Assembly (NCBI GenBank): GCA_011526105.1
Contig: WYAZ01000029.1
Coordinates: 1-64,000 of the forward strand
Direction of reading: 5' to 3'
DNA: 64,000 nucleotides
Origin: Deltaproteobacteria bacterium
GTDB taxonomy: Bacteria > Myxococcota > Kuafuiibacteriia > Kuafuiibacteriales > Kuafuiibacteriaceae
Shown here piece by piece: positions 11,489 to 19,254 of this stretch (the first letter of the stretch is position 1; each line of letters opens with the position of its first letter). Both the position numbers and the translations under genes were made by a program. The notes beneath the pieces were generated by a model. That model was not told the origin of the DNA. It was given only the letters and a program-made list of their open reading frames with translations, and searched no databases.

Positions 11489-12697
11489 CTAAGGTCGGCA
11501 GCAGAGCGTTTGCTGGCCGGTGGCCTGGATCGATCCAACCTGCGGGCTCGACGGAGTGCAGGTGGGCGGACTCGCGGATCCCAGCACTCTGGCCGGCGGC
11601 GAGTACGATGAGCCGCAGCTCTTTGGGTTCTGAAGGCTCAGGTAGGCTTGGTCCGTGCAGGACCAATCGCTGCCGATCGCGACCTGCGCAAACTCGCAGC
11701 TCCCTCCGCTCACCGCGCATTGACAGGCTCCGCAGCTTCGAGTGTCGGACAGCCCGGTAAACCACTCCGTGATTCGGTTTGTGTACGGCGCTGGGCAGGC
11801 GGCGCCACCGCTGGTGATCACACAAGTGGCGTCCACCGCCGCGTTTTCGACGCAGCTCTCGCTCGCATCACACCCGCCCGTGCCCAACGAGGCCGCGCAG
11901 AACTTGGTCGCATTCATCCACTGATACGGGCTGGGCGCGGCGCTTCCGGAGGCGATGCAGCCTTGATCGACCGTCCAGTTGCCCAGCCGGAATCCGCCCG
12001 GAAAGCCATCCGCGACCGGCTCGGGCGTGCACTGGCTGGTCACGAGTGGACCGTAGGGCTGCCCACCCACCAGGGCGGTGTCGGAGACGCACTGGTTCTC
12101 CGTGGAGTAGATGAAGAGCTCGCCGAGACATGAGGTGGGACGTGGCTGACAGGCGCAGGTTCCGACGCAACCGGGTCCGGGATCGAGAGCGCCGAAGAGG
12201 CGTGTCTCTCCGCCCCCGAAGCCCGAAGGGCAGGGGCTCATGGTGTCTTCGAGCACGCCGAGGGTGAAGGTGCTCGGTGCGCCGGTGCAAGTGCAGCCCG
12301 GCGGGCCGGCGTCGGGGCTCACGCTCCCGTCGGGGTTGACGCTGGCATCGGCAGGCGGGGTTGCATCGGCGCCCGGGCTCGCGTCGGTGGCAACGCCCGC
12401 ATCGAGGTTCGCGTCCAAGCGACCGGCGTCGCCTGCAGGTTGAGCATCGCGGACGCCGGCGTCGGAGATGGAAGCGTCTCTGGGGATGTTCGCATCGGAA
12501 GCGCCGCCATCCGTGGTCGTGAGCTCTTCGGTCGAGTAGCACAGTCCGTCGCTCCAGCAGGCCCAGCCTTCGGGGCAGTCGGCGGCGCTCGCGCAGGCGA
12601 AGTGTCCCTCGGGGATCTCGGCGGCGCAGGCCGCGAGCGCGAGACTCAGAATCGCGCTCACACCCAAGGTTCGTGTCGTTTGATGAGCACGCGGCAT
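11489..12697 (-). CDS. Cys-rich lipoprotein with long Asp/Ala linker
   Basis: The frame opens at 13057 but is noncoding-like until the ATG at 12697, which begins a lipoprotein signal (LSLALAACAAE); 402 residues. A small Cys cluster (FACASAADCPEGWACWSDG) precedes an approximately 70-residue linker of repeated DA/DAG units. Then come about 260 residues with many Cys pairs (GCTCTGAP, GTCACQPR, GACQCAVSGG, QTLCCRP) and strand-like sequence. Probably a surface lipoprotein; function unknown. It converges on gyrB with only 15 bases between stops. TATCGT (12707-12712) lies 9 bases upstream of the ATG. Confidence 0.82.
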   Translation of the reverse strand: MPRAHQTTRTLGVSAILSLALAACAAEIPEGHFACASAADCPEGWACWSDGLCYSTEELTTTDGGASDANIPRDASISDAGVRDAQPAGDAGRLDANLDAGVATDASPGADATPPADASVNPDGSVSPDAGPPGCTCTGAPSTFTLGVLEDTMSPCPSGFGGGETRLFGALDPGPGCVGTCACQPRPTSCLGELFIYSTENQCVSDTALVGGQPYGPLVTSQCTPEPVADGFPGGFRLGNWTVDQGCIASGSAAPSPYQWMNATKFCAASLGTGGCDASESCVENAAVDATCVITSGGAACPAPYTNRITEWFTGLSDTRSCGACQCAVSGGSCEFAQVAIGSDWSCTDQAYLSLQNPKSCGSSYSPPARVLGSASPPTCTPSSPQVGSIQATGQQTLCCRP

Positions 12698-12706
12698 GGA
12701 AGAGGC

Positions 12707-12712
12707 ACGATA
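12707..12712 (-). promoter_or_regulatory. -10-like box upstream of Cys-rich lipoprotein
   Basis: TATCGT on the minus strand, 9 bases before the ATG at 12697; no clear -35. Confidence 0.35.
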
Positions 12713-12758
12713 CCGAGGTGGACTCACTTCGTCGAGCGGGAGGGCCGGAAGATCGCCG

Positions 12759-13967
12759 TCACGAGCCGGGTGGCCTCGTTTTGTCGGCGTCATCGACCAA
12801 CCACCCGAAATCGACCGGATTGCTCCTGAACCAGTCGCCGCTTCGAACCGGCGCCCCTCGAGTCGGGTGGATGATGCTGCCCGACAAGACGTTCTGCTCC
12901 CCGACCGATTTCGCGACCGCGTCGAGGCCTTTGGAGGCGTCGGCCGTCTCCGACCACTTGCACTCGATGAGATGCATCTTCTCTCCCACCGCGACCACGA
13001 GGTCGACCTCGCGACCCGAGTAGTCTCGATAAAAGTAGATCGGCGCAGGCACCGCACGCGCGGCGTAGGCCCTGATCACTTGTCCCACGACGAGGGTCTC
13101 GAAGAACGGGCCGATGAGCGCGCTGTTCTCGAGTTCCGTCGGCGAACGCAAGCCCACGAGAGAGGCTGCGAGTCCCGTATCCATGAAGTACAACTTGGGT
13201 GCCTTCACCAGACGTTTGCCGATGTTCCGAAAGTAGGGCGGCAAGAGATGAATCACTCCCGAGGCCTCGAGCACGGACAACCAGCTCTTGATGGTGTTCA
13301 CGGTGACGCCCACTTCAGAGGCGAGGCTGTTCAGGTTGAGCAGCTGACCGGTGCGAAGCGCGCAGAGCCGCAGGAAGCGATCGAAGTCGCGAAGGCTGCG
13401 AACGTTCAAGGCTTGCCGAACGTCACGCTCGAGATAGGTCGCGATATAGTCGGAAAAGTAGCGCACGGGCTCGAGGTCTCGCGCGTGCACTTCCGGGTAG
13501 CCTCCTCGCCACATTGCGTCGAGGAGGGCTGACCTGGACTCGAGCACACCCACGTGCGCCTCGAGCTCGAGCAGGCTGAGAGAGTGAAGCTCGACGATCG
13601 CCGCTCGGCCCGCGAGGCTCTCGGTCACGCCTTGCATGAGACCAAACTTCTGAGAGCCCGTGAGTGCGTACTGCCCGGGTTGGTCTCGATCGGCGTCGAC
13701 CGCGTGTTTCAAGTAGCGCAAGAGCCCGGGAGCGTATTGGACCTCATCGATGATGAGCGGCGCTGGGTGGGCCTCGAGGAACGAGTCACCGGCGTGCTCC
13801 GCTTGTTCTGCGTCGCGCGGGAGATCGAGGCTGACGTAGTTGAACGTTGGCAGTGCGTCCCGCAGCAGGGAGGTCTTTCCGGTCTGTCGGGCACCGCTCA
13901 GAACCAGCACCGGTCGCGAAGCCATCAGCGAGATCAACTCCGCTCGAATTACCCTGGAGATCCACAC
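12759..13967 (-). CDS. AAA_14/DUF4143 ATPase
   Basis: About 402 residues from a GTG at 13967; the frame stays open to 14051 but the extra N-terminus does not fit the family, whose members begin a few residues before an RxI/L...VLVLSGARQTGKT motif, as here. The N-terminal AAA_14 domain has the P-loop GARQTGKT (about 25-32) and the Walker B PLIIDEVQ. The C-terminal DUF4143 domain contains a winged-helix part (ASEVGVTVNTIKSWL) and a restriction-endonuclease-like segment (GREVDLVV...LIECKWSE). Such proteins are common solitary genes, often in variable regions; their role is not established. The upstream 80 bases are AT-richer than the surroundings. Confidence 0.9.
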   Translation of the reverse strand: MWISRVIRAELISLMASRPVLVLSGARQTGKTSLLRDALPTFNYVSLDLPRDAEQAEHAGDSFLEAHPAPLIIDEVQYAPGLLRYLKHAVDADRDQPGQYALTGSQKFGLMQGVTESLAGRAAIVELHSLSLLELEAHVGVLESRSALLDAMWRGGYPEVHARDLEPVRYFSDYIATYLERDVRQALNVRSLRDFDRFLRLCALRTGQLLNLNSLASEVGVTVNTIKSWLSVLEASGVIHLLPPYFRNIGKRLVKAPKLYFMDTGLAASLVGLRSPTELENSALIGPFFETLVVGQVIRAYAARAVPAPIYFYRDYSGREVDLVVAVGEKMHLIECKWSETADASKGLDAVAKSVGEQNVLSGSIIHPTRGAPVRSGDWFRSNPVDFGWLVDDADKTRPPGS

Positions 13968-14225
13968 GGTTACGTATTTTGCATCGTGGATGACGAAATG
14001 TCGACAGTTAGGATGATTGAACCTCGTTCTGGGTAAAATCCTACGTGACATCAGGTGGTTACCGACGCGAACGCCGCTCGATGGATCCGCTCGCCCTCGG
14101 GCCGATCCGCGGGCGTGAACGCGGGTGATTGGAAACGAAGTGATCCTTTGGGTCCATCCATCCTGCGAAGAAACTCATCCCTGGAGATTCAGGGGAGGCG
14201 ACCTACCACTCAAAATCCCCGCGGC

Positions 14226-14231
14226 TATAGT
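14226..14231 (+). promoter_or_regulatory. -10-like box directly before lipoprotein gene
   Basis: TATAGT, 6 bases before the GTG at 14238. No -35 match at the usual distance. Confidence 0.4.
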
Positions 14232-14237
14232 CACCGA

Positions 14238-15581
14238 GTGAGTGGCTGGGTCTCGCGTCTACCCCTTCGGGTAGGGAGTGTGACTATCCTCGGCCTTTGC
14301 ATTCTCACTTCCGCATGTACGAGTGAGGTCGGCAGCCTCGATGGATCGAGCGCCGTATCCGAAGAGGCGGGTGAAGGCTTCGACGCTCACGTTCGTGACG
14401 GGGACCTGGACTCGGATGCCTTCGACCTCGATCTTGGGAACTCCTTCGATGCCGGCTGCATGGGCTGCGATGATCTCGGCCTCTCGGTCCCGGATGCGGG
14501 CCCCCCCATCCTGCCGATCCCTTCCGCGGTGGGTGAGGTCGTACCGCAAGCCATCGATTGGACGCAGTCAGGTGGTGTTGTGGCGTTCAGTTATGTGACC
14601 GTTGACGGTCCCGCCGGGAGTCTCGCGCGCGTCGGCGCCGACGGTCAGCTCGCGACTTGGTTGCCGGAGACCGCGCCCTCACTCGTCTGCGCCGAGGTCA
14701 TTCGTCTCGTTCGCGCCGAAGCGGCGCTCTTTGTGGTGTGGTCGAGTGCAGACGGAAGGCTGCGCTTTGCCTCGGTCAGCAGCGAAGGCAGCATGAGCGA
14801 GGTCCGCGTGATCGAGCTCCCGGGCGGAGGCCCTCCCATTCTGCGTCTCGAGGACGTGAGCGGGGTGTCTGGAAATCTGCTGCTTGCGGTCTCCACTGGC
14901 TCGTCGGTCGACGATGCCATGCGCATCGTCAGGCAGCCGATCAATGGCGATGCTCCCAGCCTGTGGCCGCTCGAGATCAGACCCAGTGGTCCCCGCCGCT
15001 TTCTCGCGGTGCGCGACCGCTCGCGCGCGGTGGCTGTCTGGCTCGAACCGCACGCCACCGCCGCGGGCCACGGCTCGATGCAGTACGGCTGGTTCGAGCA
15101 CGACGGTACTTCGGGGGCCCGAAGTGAAAGCATCTTCACTCATACCCCCGACGGCTTCTTCTTTGGGCGGTCCGTGCTCGGTGGGGCGGTGACCACCCAC
15201 CGCGGCTTGTTCATCCTGCACGCCGAGGAGCGGCAAATCTCGGGCGTCGGCGTGTGGGCGACGATCCGAAACAACCTCGGCATGTCCTCAGGCGAGCTCC
15301 AGATCGCGCCGGACCGCGGAGTCCCCAGTGCGCTCAGCCACGTCGAACTCCTCCGCGCGAGCCGGGAAGAGGTTGCCTTCGCGGTCTATCGGCCGACCTC
15401 GAACCCCAACCGCTTCTGGATCGACGTGCACCGCACGAGCCTCGACCGAGCATCTTTGGGCTCGGCACGACTCGAGCGCACTGCGCGCGTCGTGGCCTAC
15501 GAAGGTCGCACCGCCGTCAGTTGTGTCGGAGAGTCTGACCCAACCCCCGGCCTCCGTTGCCGAAGTCAGTCCATTCCTTGA
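14238..15581 (+). CDS. hypothetical lipoprotein
   Basis: Open from 14055, but the GTG at 14238 starts a lipoprotein signal peptide (VSGWVSRLPLRVGS... CILTSAC), giving 447 residues. After the lipidated Cys comes a DA/DL-rich acidic linker including DAGCMGCDD, then about 370 residues of strand-rich sequence with recurring SVSSEG/VSGNLLLAV-type units, suggesting a beta-propeller or beta-helix; family not recognised. The following lipoprotein gene starts 8 bases downstream, so they form an operon. Confidence 0.75.
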   Translation: MSGWVSRLPLRVGSVTILGLCILTSACTSEVGSLDGSSAVSEEAGEGFDAHVRDGDLDSDAFDLDLGNSFDAGCMGCDDLGLSVPDAGPPILPIPSAVGEVVPQAIDWTQSGGVVAFSYVTVDGPAGSLARVGADGQLATWLPETAPSLVCAEVIRLVRAEAALFVVWSSADGRLRFASVSSEGSMSEVRVIELPGGGPPILRLEDVSGVSGNLLLAVSTGSSVDDAMRIVRQPINGDAPSLWPLEIRPSGPRRFLAVRDRSRAVAVWLEPHATAAGHGSMQYGWFEHDGTSGARSESIFTHTPDGFFFGRSVLGGAVTTHRGLFILHAEERQISGVGVWATIRNNLGMSSGELQIAPDRGVPSALSHVELLRASREEVAFAVYRPTSNPNRFWIDVHRTSLDRASLGSARLERTARVVAYEGRTAVSCVGESDPTPGLRCRSQSIP

Positions 15582-15589
15582 GGAGCAGC

Positions 15590-17215
15590 ATGCAGATTCG
15601 TACAAAGCTTCATCGTCCAGTTTCATGCAGGAGCGCGCGTCGTTGCGTCGGAGCGTTTCTTTCTCTCTTCGCGCTGTCTGCGCTGGCCTGCGAGGGTGAC
15701 ACCTCCGGTCTCGGCGACGGCAGCGTCGGTACGGACTCGAGCCTGGACGCCGGCCGGCGCGACGCCGCCCCCATGGACGCAACCCCTGTTGCGGACGCGG
15801 GCCCGGAAGACTCCGGGGTGCTTCCTGATGAGTGGACGGTGGTGCCTTGCCCCGCTTCAGCGATGCCGCTACCGGTCCCCACAATCGCGGGCAACGGCGC
15901 GCTCGAAGGCATTCTGACCGTATTTGTCGCGCGGGTGCCGCGAGATGCACCGCTCGCGGGCAGTCGCGTGGTGCTCGAGCAGGGTGAGCGAACACTCGAA
16001 GGGCAAACGGATGAGCGCGGCTGCGTGCGGTTCATCGGGGCTGGGCTCGCGGGCCCGGCGCAGATCACCGTGAGCGCGACGGATCACACGATGAGCATCG
16101 TGCGGGGGCTCGGGTCCGCGCAGGTGGATACCGGGATCCTTTCGAGGGCGAGCCTGAGCGAGCCGCTCATGCCTCCCGCGCTAGATCTCGCGACGATCGC
16201 CGGCGAGGTCACCGGCTTCGAGCGTATGCCCTCGGTGACCAGTACCGGGACCGAGAGCCGTCGGGCTGTTGCCGCGGTGACGCCGATCTATCGAAGAGGC
16301 ACACCCATGTTCGGGCGGCCCGAGCCCACTCGACGCCTCGCGCCGCACGAACCGCTCTATGCCAACACGGCGTACCTCGGACTCGCGTATTTGGGCGTCT
16401 CACCGGTGGTTGACCTGCGCGACTTCGAGGTGCCGGTGCTGGCTGAGTATGTCGTCGGGCTCCAGGTGGCCGGGGATCTCGAAGTCAGACCCCAAGGAAG
16501 CCAGCTGTCGTCCTCGATCAGTTCGTGGGTGGGCGTGACTCTCGGTGTGACCGCGGCCGGGAACACACGGGTCGAGGGCGTAAACGTCGACCTGGCGGCG
16601 CCCAATTCCAGGCGCTTCATGATCCCGCAACCCAGTCTTCCTGACTGGGCGGAAACCTCCTTTGCGGAGACGAGACTGTACCTACCGGACGCTGACGCCT
16701 ACGCCTTTTCCTCGTATGCCTCGAGCAACGGCGAAGCGTTGCTCCGTCCAGAGTTCACCGGACCGTTGAGCAGTGCCGAAGAGCTCGTCGCCTTCACCTT
16801 CCAAGGGGCCGATCCGGGCGCCGGCGGCCGACCCCCGAACCTGACCACCTTCGTTCGAACCCGCGCCGCGGAGGCCCCAGCCCCCGCGCTCCCATCACTG
16901 CCCACCGCCGAGGTGTCCGGTCGCAGCCTGCGAGTGCGCTTCTCGGACCCGCGTGACGGCGCCTATCTCGTGTTCACGCTCGTCAGCGCGCTTGGCCACC
17001 TCTCCATCGTGGACCTCGGGACCGACGCCGAGTTCAGCATCGATATCCCCGTGGCAGCAGAGGATCTCGCGATTCCGGATCTCGACGCGATTCTTCAGGC
17101 CTCGACCTACTGGCTCCGGACGACATCGAGCTTCGAGCTGCGCCTGTCCTCCGAACCACTCGAGGCACGCGCGCGCTTCTTTGAAGCCAAGCCAGTGAGT
17201 CTTTCGCCGAACTAG
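15590..17215 (+). CDS. hypothetical lipoprotein with carboxypeptidase-regulatory-like domain
   Basis: Start at 15590, not 15557: a GAGGAG Shine-Dalgarno precedes this ATG, which begins a lipoprotein signal ending LFALSALAC; 541 residues. An acidic DAGRRDAAPMDATPVADAG linker follows. Residues 75-150 resemble a beta-sandwich of the type TVFVARVPRDAPLAGSRVVLEQG...TDERGCVRF, seen in carboxypeptidase-regulatory/SdrD-like domains. The remaining approximately 390 residues are strand-rich and unassigned. It is the second gene of a two-lipoprotein operon and probably surface exposed. Confidence 0.76.
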   Translation: MQIRTKLHRPVSCRSARRCVGAFLSLFALSALACEGDTSGLGDGSVGTDSSLDAGRRDAAPMDATPVADAGPEDSGVLPDEWTVVPCPASAMPLPVPTIAGNGALEGILTVFVARVPRDAPLAGSRVVLEQGERTLEGQTDERGCVRFIGAGLAGPAQITVSATDHTMSIVRGLGSAQVDTGILSRASLSEPLMPPALDLATIAGEVTGFERMPSVTSTGTESRRAVAAVTPIYRRGTPMFGRPEPTRRLAPHEPLYANTAYLGLAYLGVSPVVDLRDFEVPVLAEYVVGLQVAGDLEVRPQGSQLSSSISSWVGVTLGVTAAGNTRVEGVNVDLAAPNSRRFMIPQPSLPDWAETSFAETRLYLPDADAYAFSSYASSNGEALLRPEFTGPLSSAEELVAFTFQGADPGAGGRPPNLTTFVRTRAAEAPAPALPSLPTAEVSGRSLRVRFSDPRDGAYLVFTLVSALGHLSIVDLGTDAEFSIDIPVAAEDLAIPDLDAILQASTYWLRTTSSFELRLSSEPLEARARFFEAKPVSLSPN

Positions 17216-17472
17216 CACCACCTGATCGCATCTTCGATGATCCCCGCGGCGGAGTGTTGTGCTCGAGCCCGCCAACACCCGACTCCGGTTGAGCCCGAGC
17301 GGTCTACGGGGAACCGCACGGACGAGGACCCGTCGGGAGATGGCACCCGCCCCTTGGCCGGGCGAGGGAGAACGGGGCCGATGGGACATGGAGGCGCTCG
17401 CACTATCTATCGAGCATCGCTGGCGGAAAAACGGTTGCTGTTCAGGTCGAACTGAATGCGATACGCGAACCC

Positions 17473-19128
17473 ATGCCCATCGGCGATTCGTTGAAACCGG
17501 GACGAGGAAATGTCGCCAAGGCGGTCGATCAGCTGGTCCGTCAGGGCGCGCTGTCTCTCGATGAGATCGTCGATGAACTCCAGTCTGATATCGACGAAGA
17601 GGAGCTCCGCACGATTGTCGACGATGCTTGGCGGAGAGCTGCGATGCACCCCCTAGCTCGACCGACCGCGCTGGATCGACTTCAGCGTGCGTTCGATCAG
17701 CTGGAGGAGGAAGGCATCCTCGCGAGACACTATGTCGATGCGGGTCGCTCGGAGGCGGAGCAGTTAGTTCAAGCAGAGATCCAGGCGGCGCGAGCGCGAG
17801 GCCGCTCCATTGTGGGCTACTGCTTTTGGGATCGCCATCTTTACGAGATGATGGCCGACGGGCAGCTCGGCTTCTGCTTCGGTCCGGGGACCGTTCCGCG
17901 GACTTACGCCGCGCTTTGGAATGGCCAGGCCGAGATCGCACACCGCTTGGTGGAGGCGCTGAGCGCACACGGTTTCGAGGTCGAATGGAGCGGACAGCCG
18001 GCCGACGTCGTTCGTGTCGTCGGCGTCGACTGGAGCGGCGCTCGGAACGAGAGCGGCGAGCCGGAGCTCCTCGTTGGGCCACAGGAAGTACCGAGCGGCG
18101 ACCTGGATCGATCCGTCGGTCCCGAGGTGGTCAACATCTTCGTATCGGGTTCCAAGGCCCACGCCCTGATCGCGTCGATCGCTCAGGCTCAGGGTCGACC
18201 GATGTATGGAGACGAGAGCGCGGCGCAGCACAAACCCGCCGCCGTCGACGTCGAGCTCGCGGATGGCCGCTTGCTCGACTTTGTCGCGAGCGAGACGCGG
18301 TGGGACGCGCAGGGCTTGATCCGCGCGCGCAACCTCGCTGCGGATTGCAGCCTCCTCGTGGCAATCGCTCCGAACGTCGGCGAGGTGAGCTCGGACCAGT
18401 GGTCCTCGTTTGTGCCTGAACAGCGAGTGCTCGTCGTGGAGGAGGATCGCCACGTCCCGTCCTTTGAAGGCTCCCCCGTCGTGGCGGTCGACCTCGCAAC
18501 GGGCCAGGGCACCGAGGACCTCATTCGCGCGCTCCGTGGGTCCGCAGCCGAAAGGTCACCATTTTGGTCTTTGTCCCAAGGGCTAGTACCCGACCCTGCG
18601 ACGCGTGTTGTCTACGATGCCGATACGAAGTGCATCAATCTTACGCTGCTTCTGGTCGGTCGAGCGTCTGAGCGAGCGCTCGCTCGCATCTGGGATCGAA
18701 CCAAGACCGAGGGCGCCGAGCGCGTCACTTCAGAGGACGAGGGTGTGCCGACCTTCAGCTACCTGCCGATCGAGCTCGAGGAGATCCGCGGATTCAAGAC
18801 CTTCTTTCACCTGTACGCCCTCCGAGACGATCCGCGCCTGGAAGACGCCCTCGTGCACTTAGCCAAGCATGCGCATGGGATCCTTGTCGCCCACGCACCG
18901 GGCGAGGGGCTGAGCGGCAACCTGGCGCTGGTCGCCAATACGTGTAGCAAGCGCGCGCCGCGCCCACCTGTGGTGGCGTTGGCGGACCCTCCGGTCGTGA
19001 AGGCGTGGACCCAAACGGTCGGCACCGAACCGCAGAGCATGGGAACGCTGGAGGATGACCGGATCGACGCGGCCCTCGAGGCCCTGGCCAAGCTCGCCTT
19101 GATGGAGCTGAAGAACCACAAATCCTAA
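17473..19128 (+). CDS. DUF6891 protein fused to degenerate MglA-like GTPase domain(s)
   Basis: 551 residues, no signal peptide, so cytoplasmic. Residues 10-180 match the DUF6891 pattern as I know it: EEELRTIVDDAWRR, DRLQRAFDQLEEEGILARH, a GYCFWDRHLYE segment and AHRLVEALSAHGFEVEWSG. Residues 378-545 align with the gliding GTPase MglA: LPIELEEIRGFKTFFHLY corresponds to the MglA signature LGEIRGFKTRFHLYTVPGQ, followed by HAHGILVAHAP in the place of GVDGVVFVADS. The P-loop (LVGRASERALARI) lacks GKT, TVPGQ has become ALRDDP, and the NKRD motif is replaced by VVALADPP, so nucleotide binding is unlikely. Residues 218-355 look like a second, still more eroded GTPase fold. No mglB or partner lies beside it. 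Confidence 0.85.
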   Translation: MPIGDSLKPGRGNVAKAVDQLVRQGALSLDEIVDELQSDIDEEELRTIVDDAWRRAAMHPLARPTALDRLQRAFDQLEEEGILARHYVDAGRSEAEQLVQAEIQAARARGRSIVGYCFWDRHLYEMMADGQLGFCFGPGTVPRTYAALWNGQAEIAHRLVEALSAHGFEVEWSGQPADVVRVVGVDWSGARNESGEPELLVGPQEVPSGDLDRSVGPEVVNIFVSGSKAHALIASIAQAQGRPMYGDESAAQHKPAAVDVELADGRLLDFVASETRWDAQGLIRARNLAADCSLLVAIAPNVGEVSSDQWSSFVPEQRVLVVEEDRHVPSFEGSPVVAVDLATGQGTEDLIRALRGSAAERSPFWSLSQGLVPDPATRVVYDADTKCINLTLLLVGRASERALARIWDRTKTEGAERVTSEDEGVPTFSYLPIELEEIRGFKTFFHLYALRDDPRLEDALVHLAKHAHGILVAHAPGEGLSGNLALVANTCSKRAPRPPVVALADPPVVKAWTQTVGTEPQSMGTLEDDRIDAALEALAKLALMELKNHKS

Positions 19129-19254
19129 CAGCCTATTAATCTGACGTTTGCCGCCGGTGCTCGGATCTCGCCGAGGACAGACGAAGGCACGGCAAGCGCC
19201 TTCTCCATGCGCGGTCTCAGTCCGCAGAGCACTCGACCGACCCGCCGTCGCGTC

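Noticed and set aside
17216-17472. Small gene in the 257-base spacer before the DUF6891 fusion
   Set aside because: The frames there have no ribosome binding site, signal peptide or coding-like codon use; only a weak GATACG box 7 bases before the ATG at 17473.
17473-19128. Active MglA-type GTPase
   Set aside because: All three nucleotide motifs (GKT, PGQ switch, NKxD) are missing, so a catalytic role is not supported.
19129-19254. Rho-independent terminator between convergent genes
   Set aside because: No GC-rich hairpin followed by a T-run; only weak short inverted repeats.
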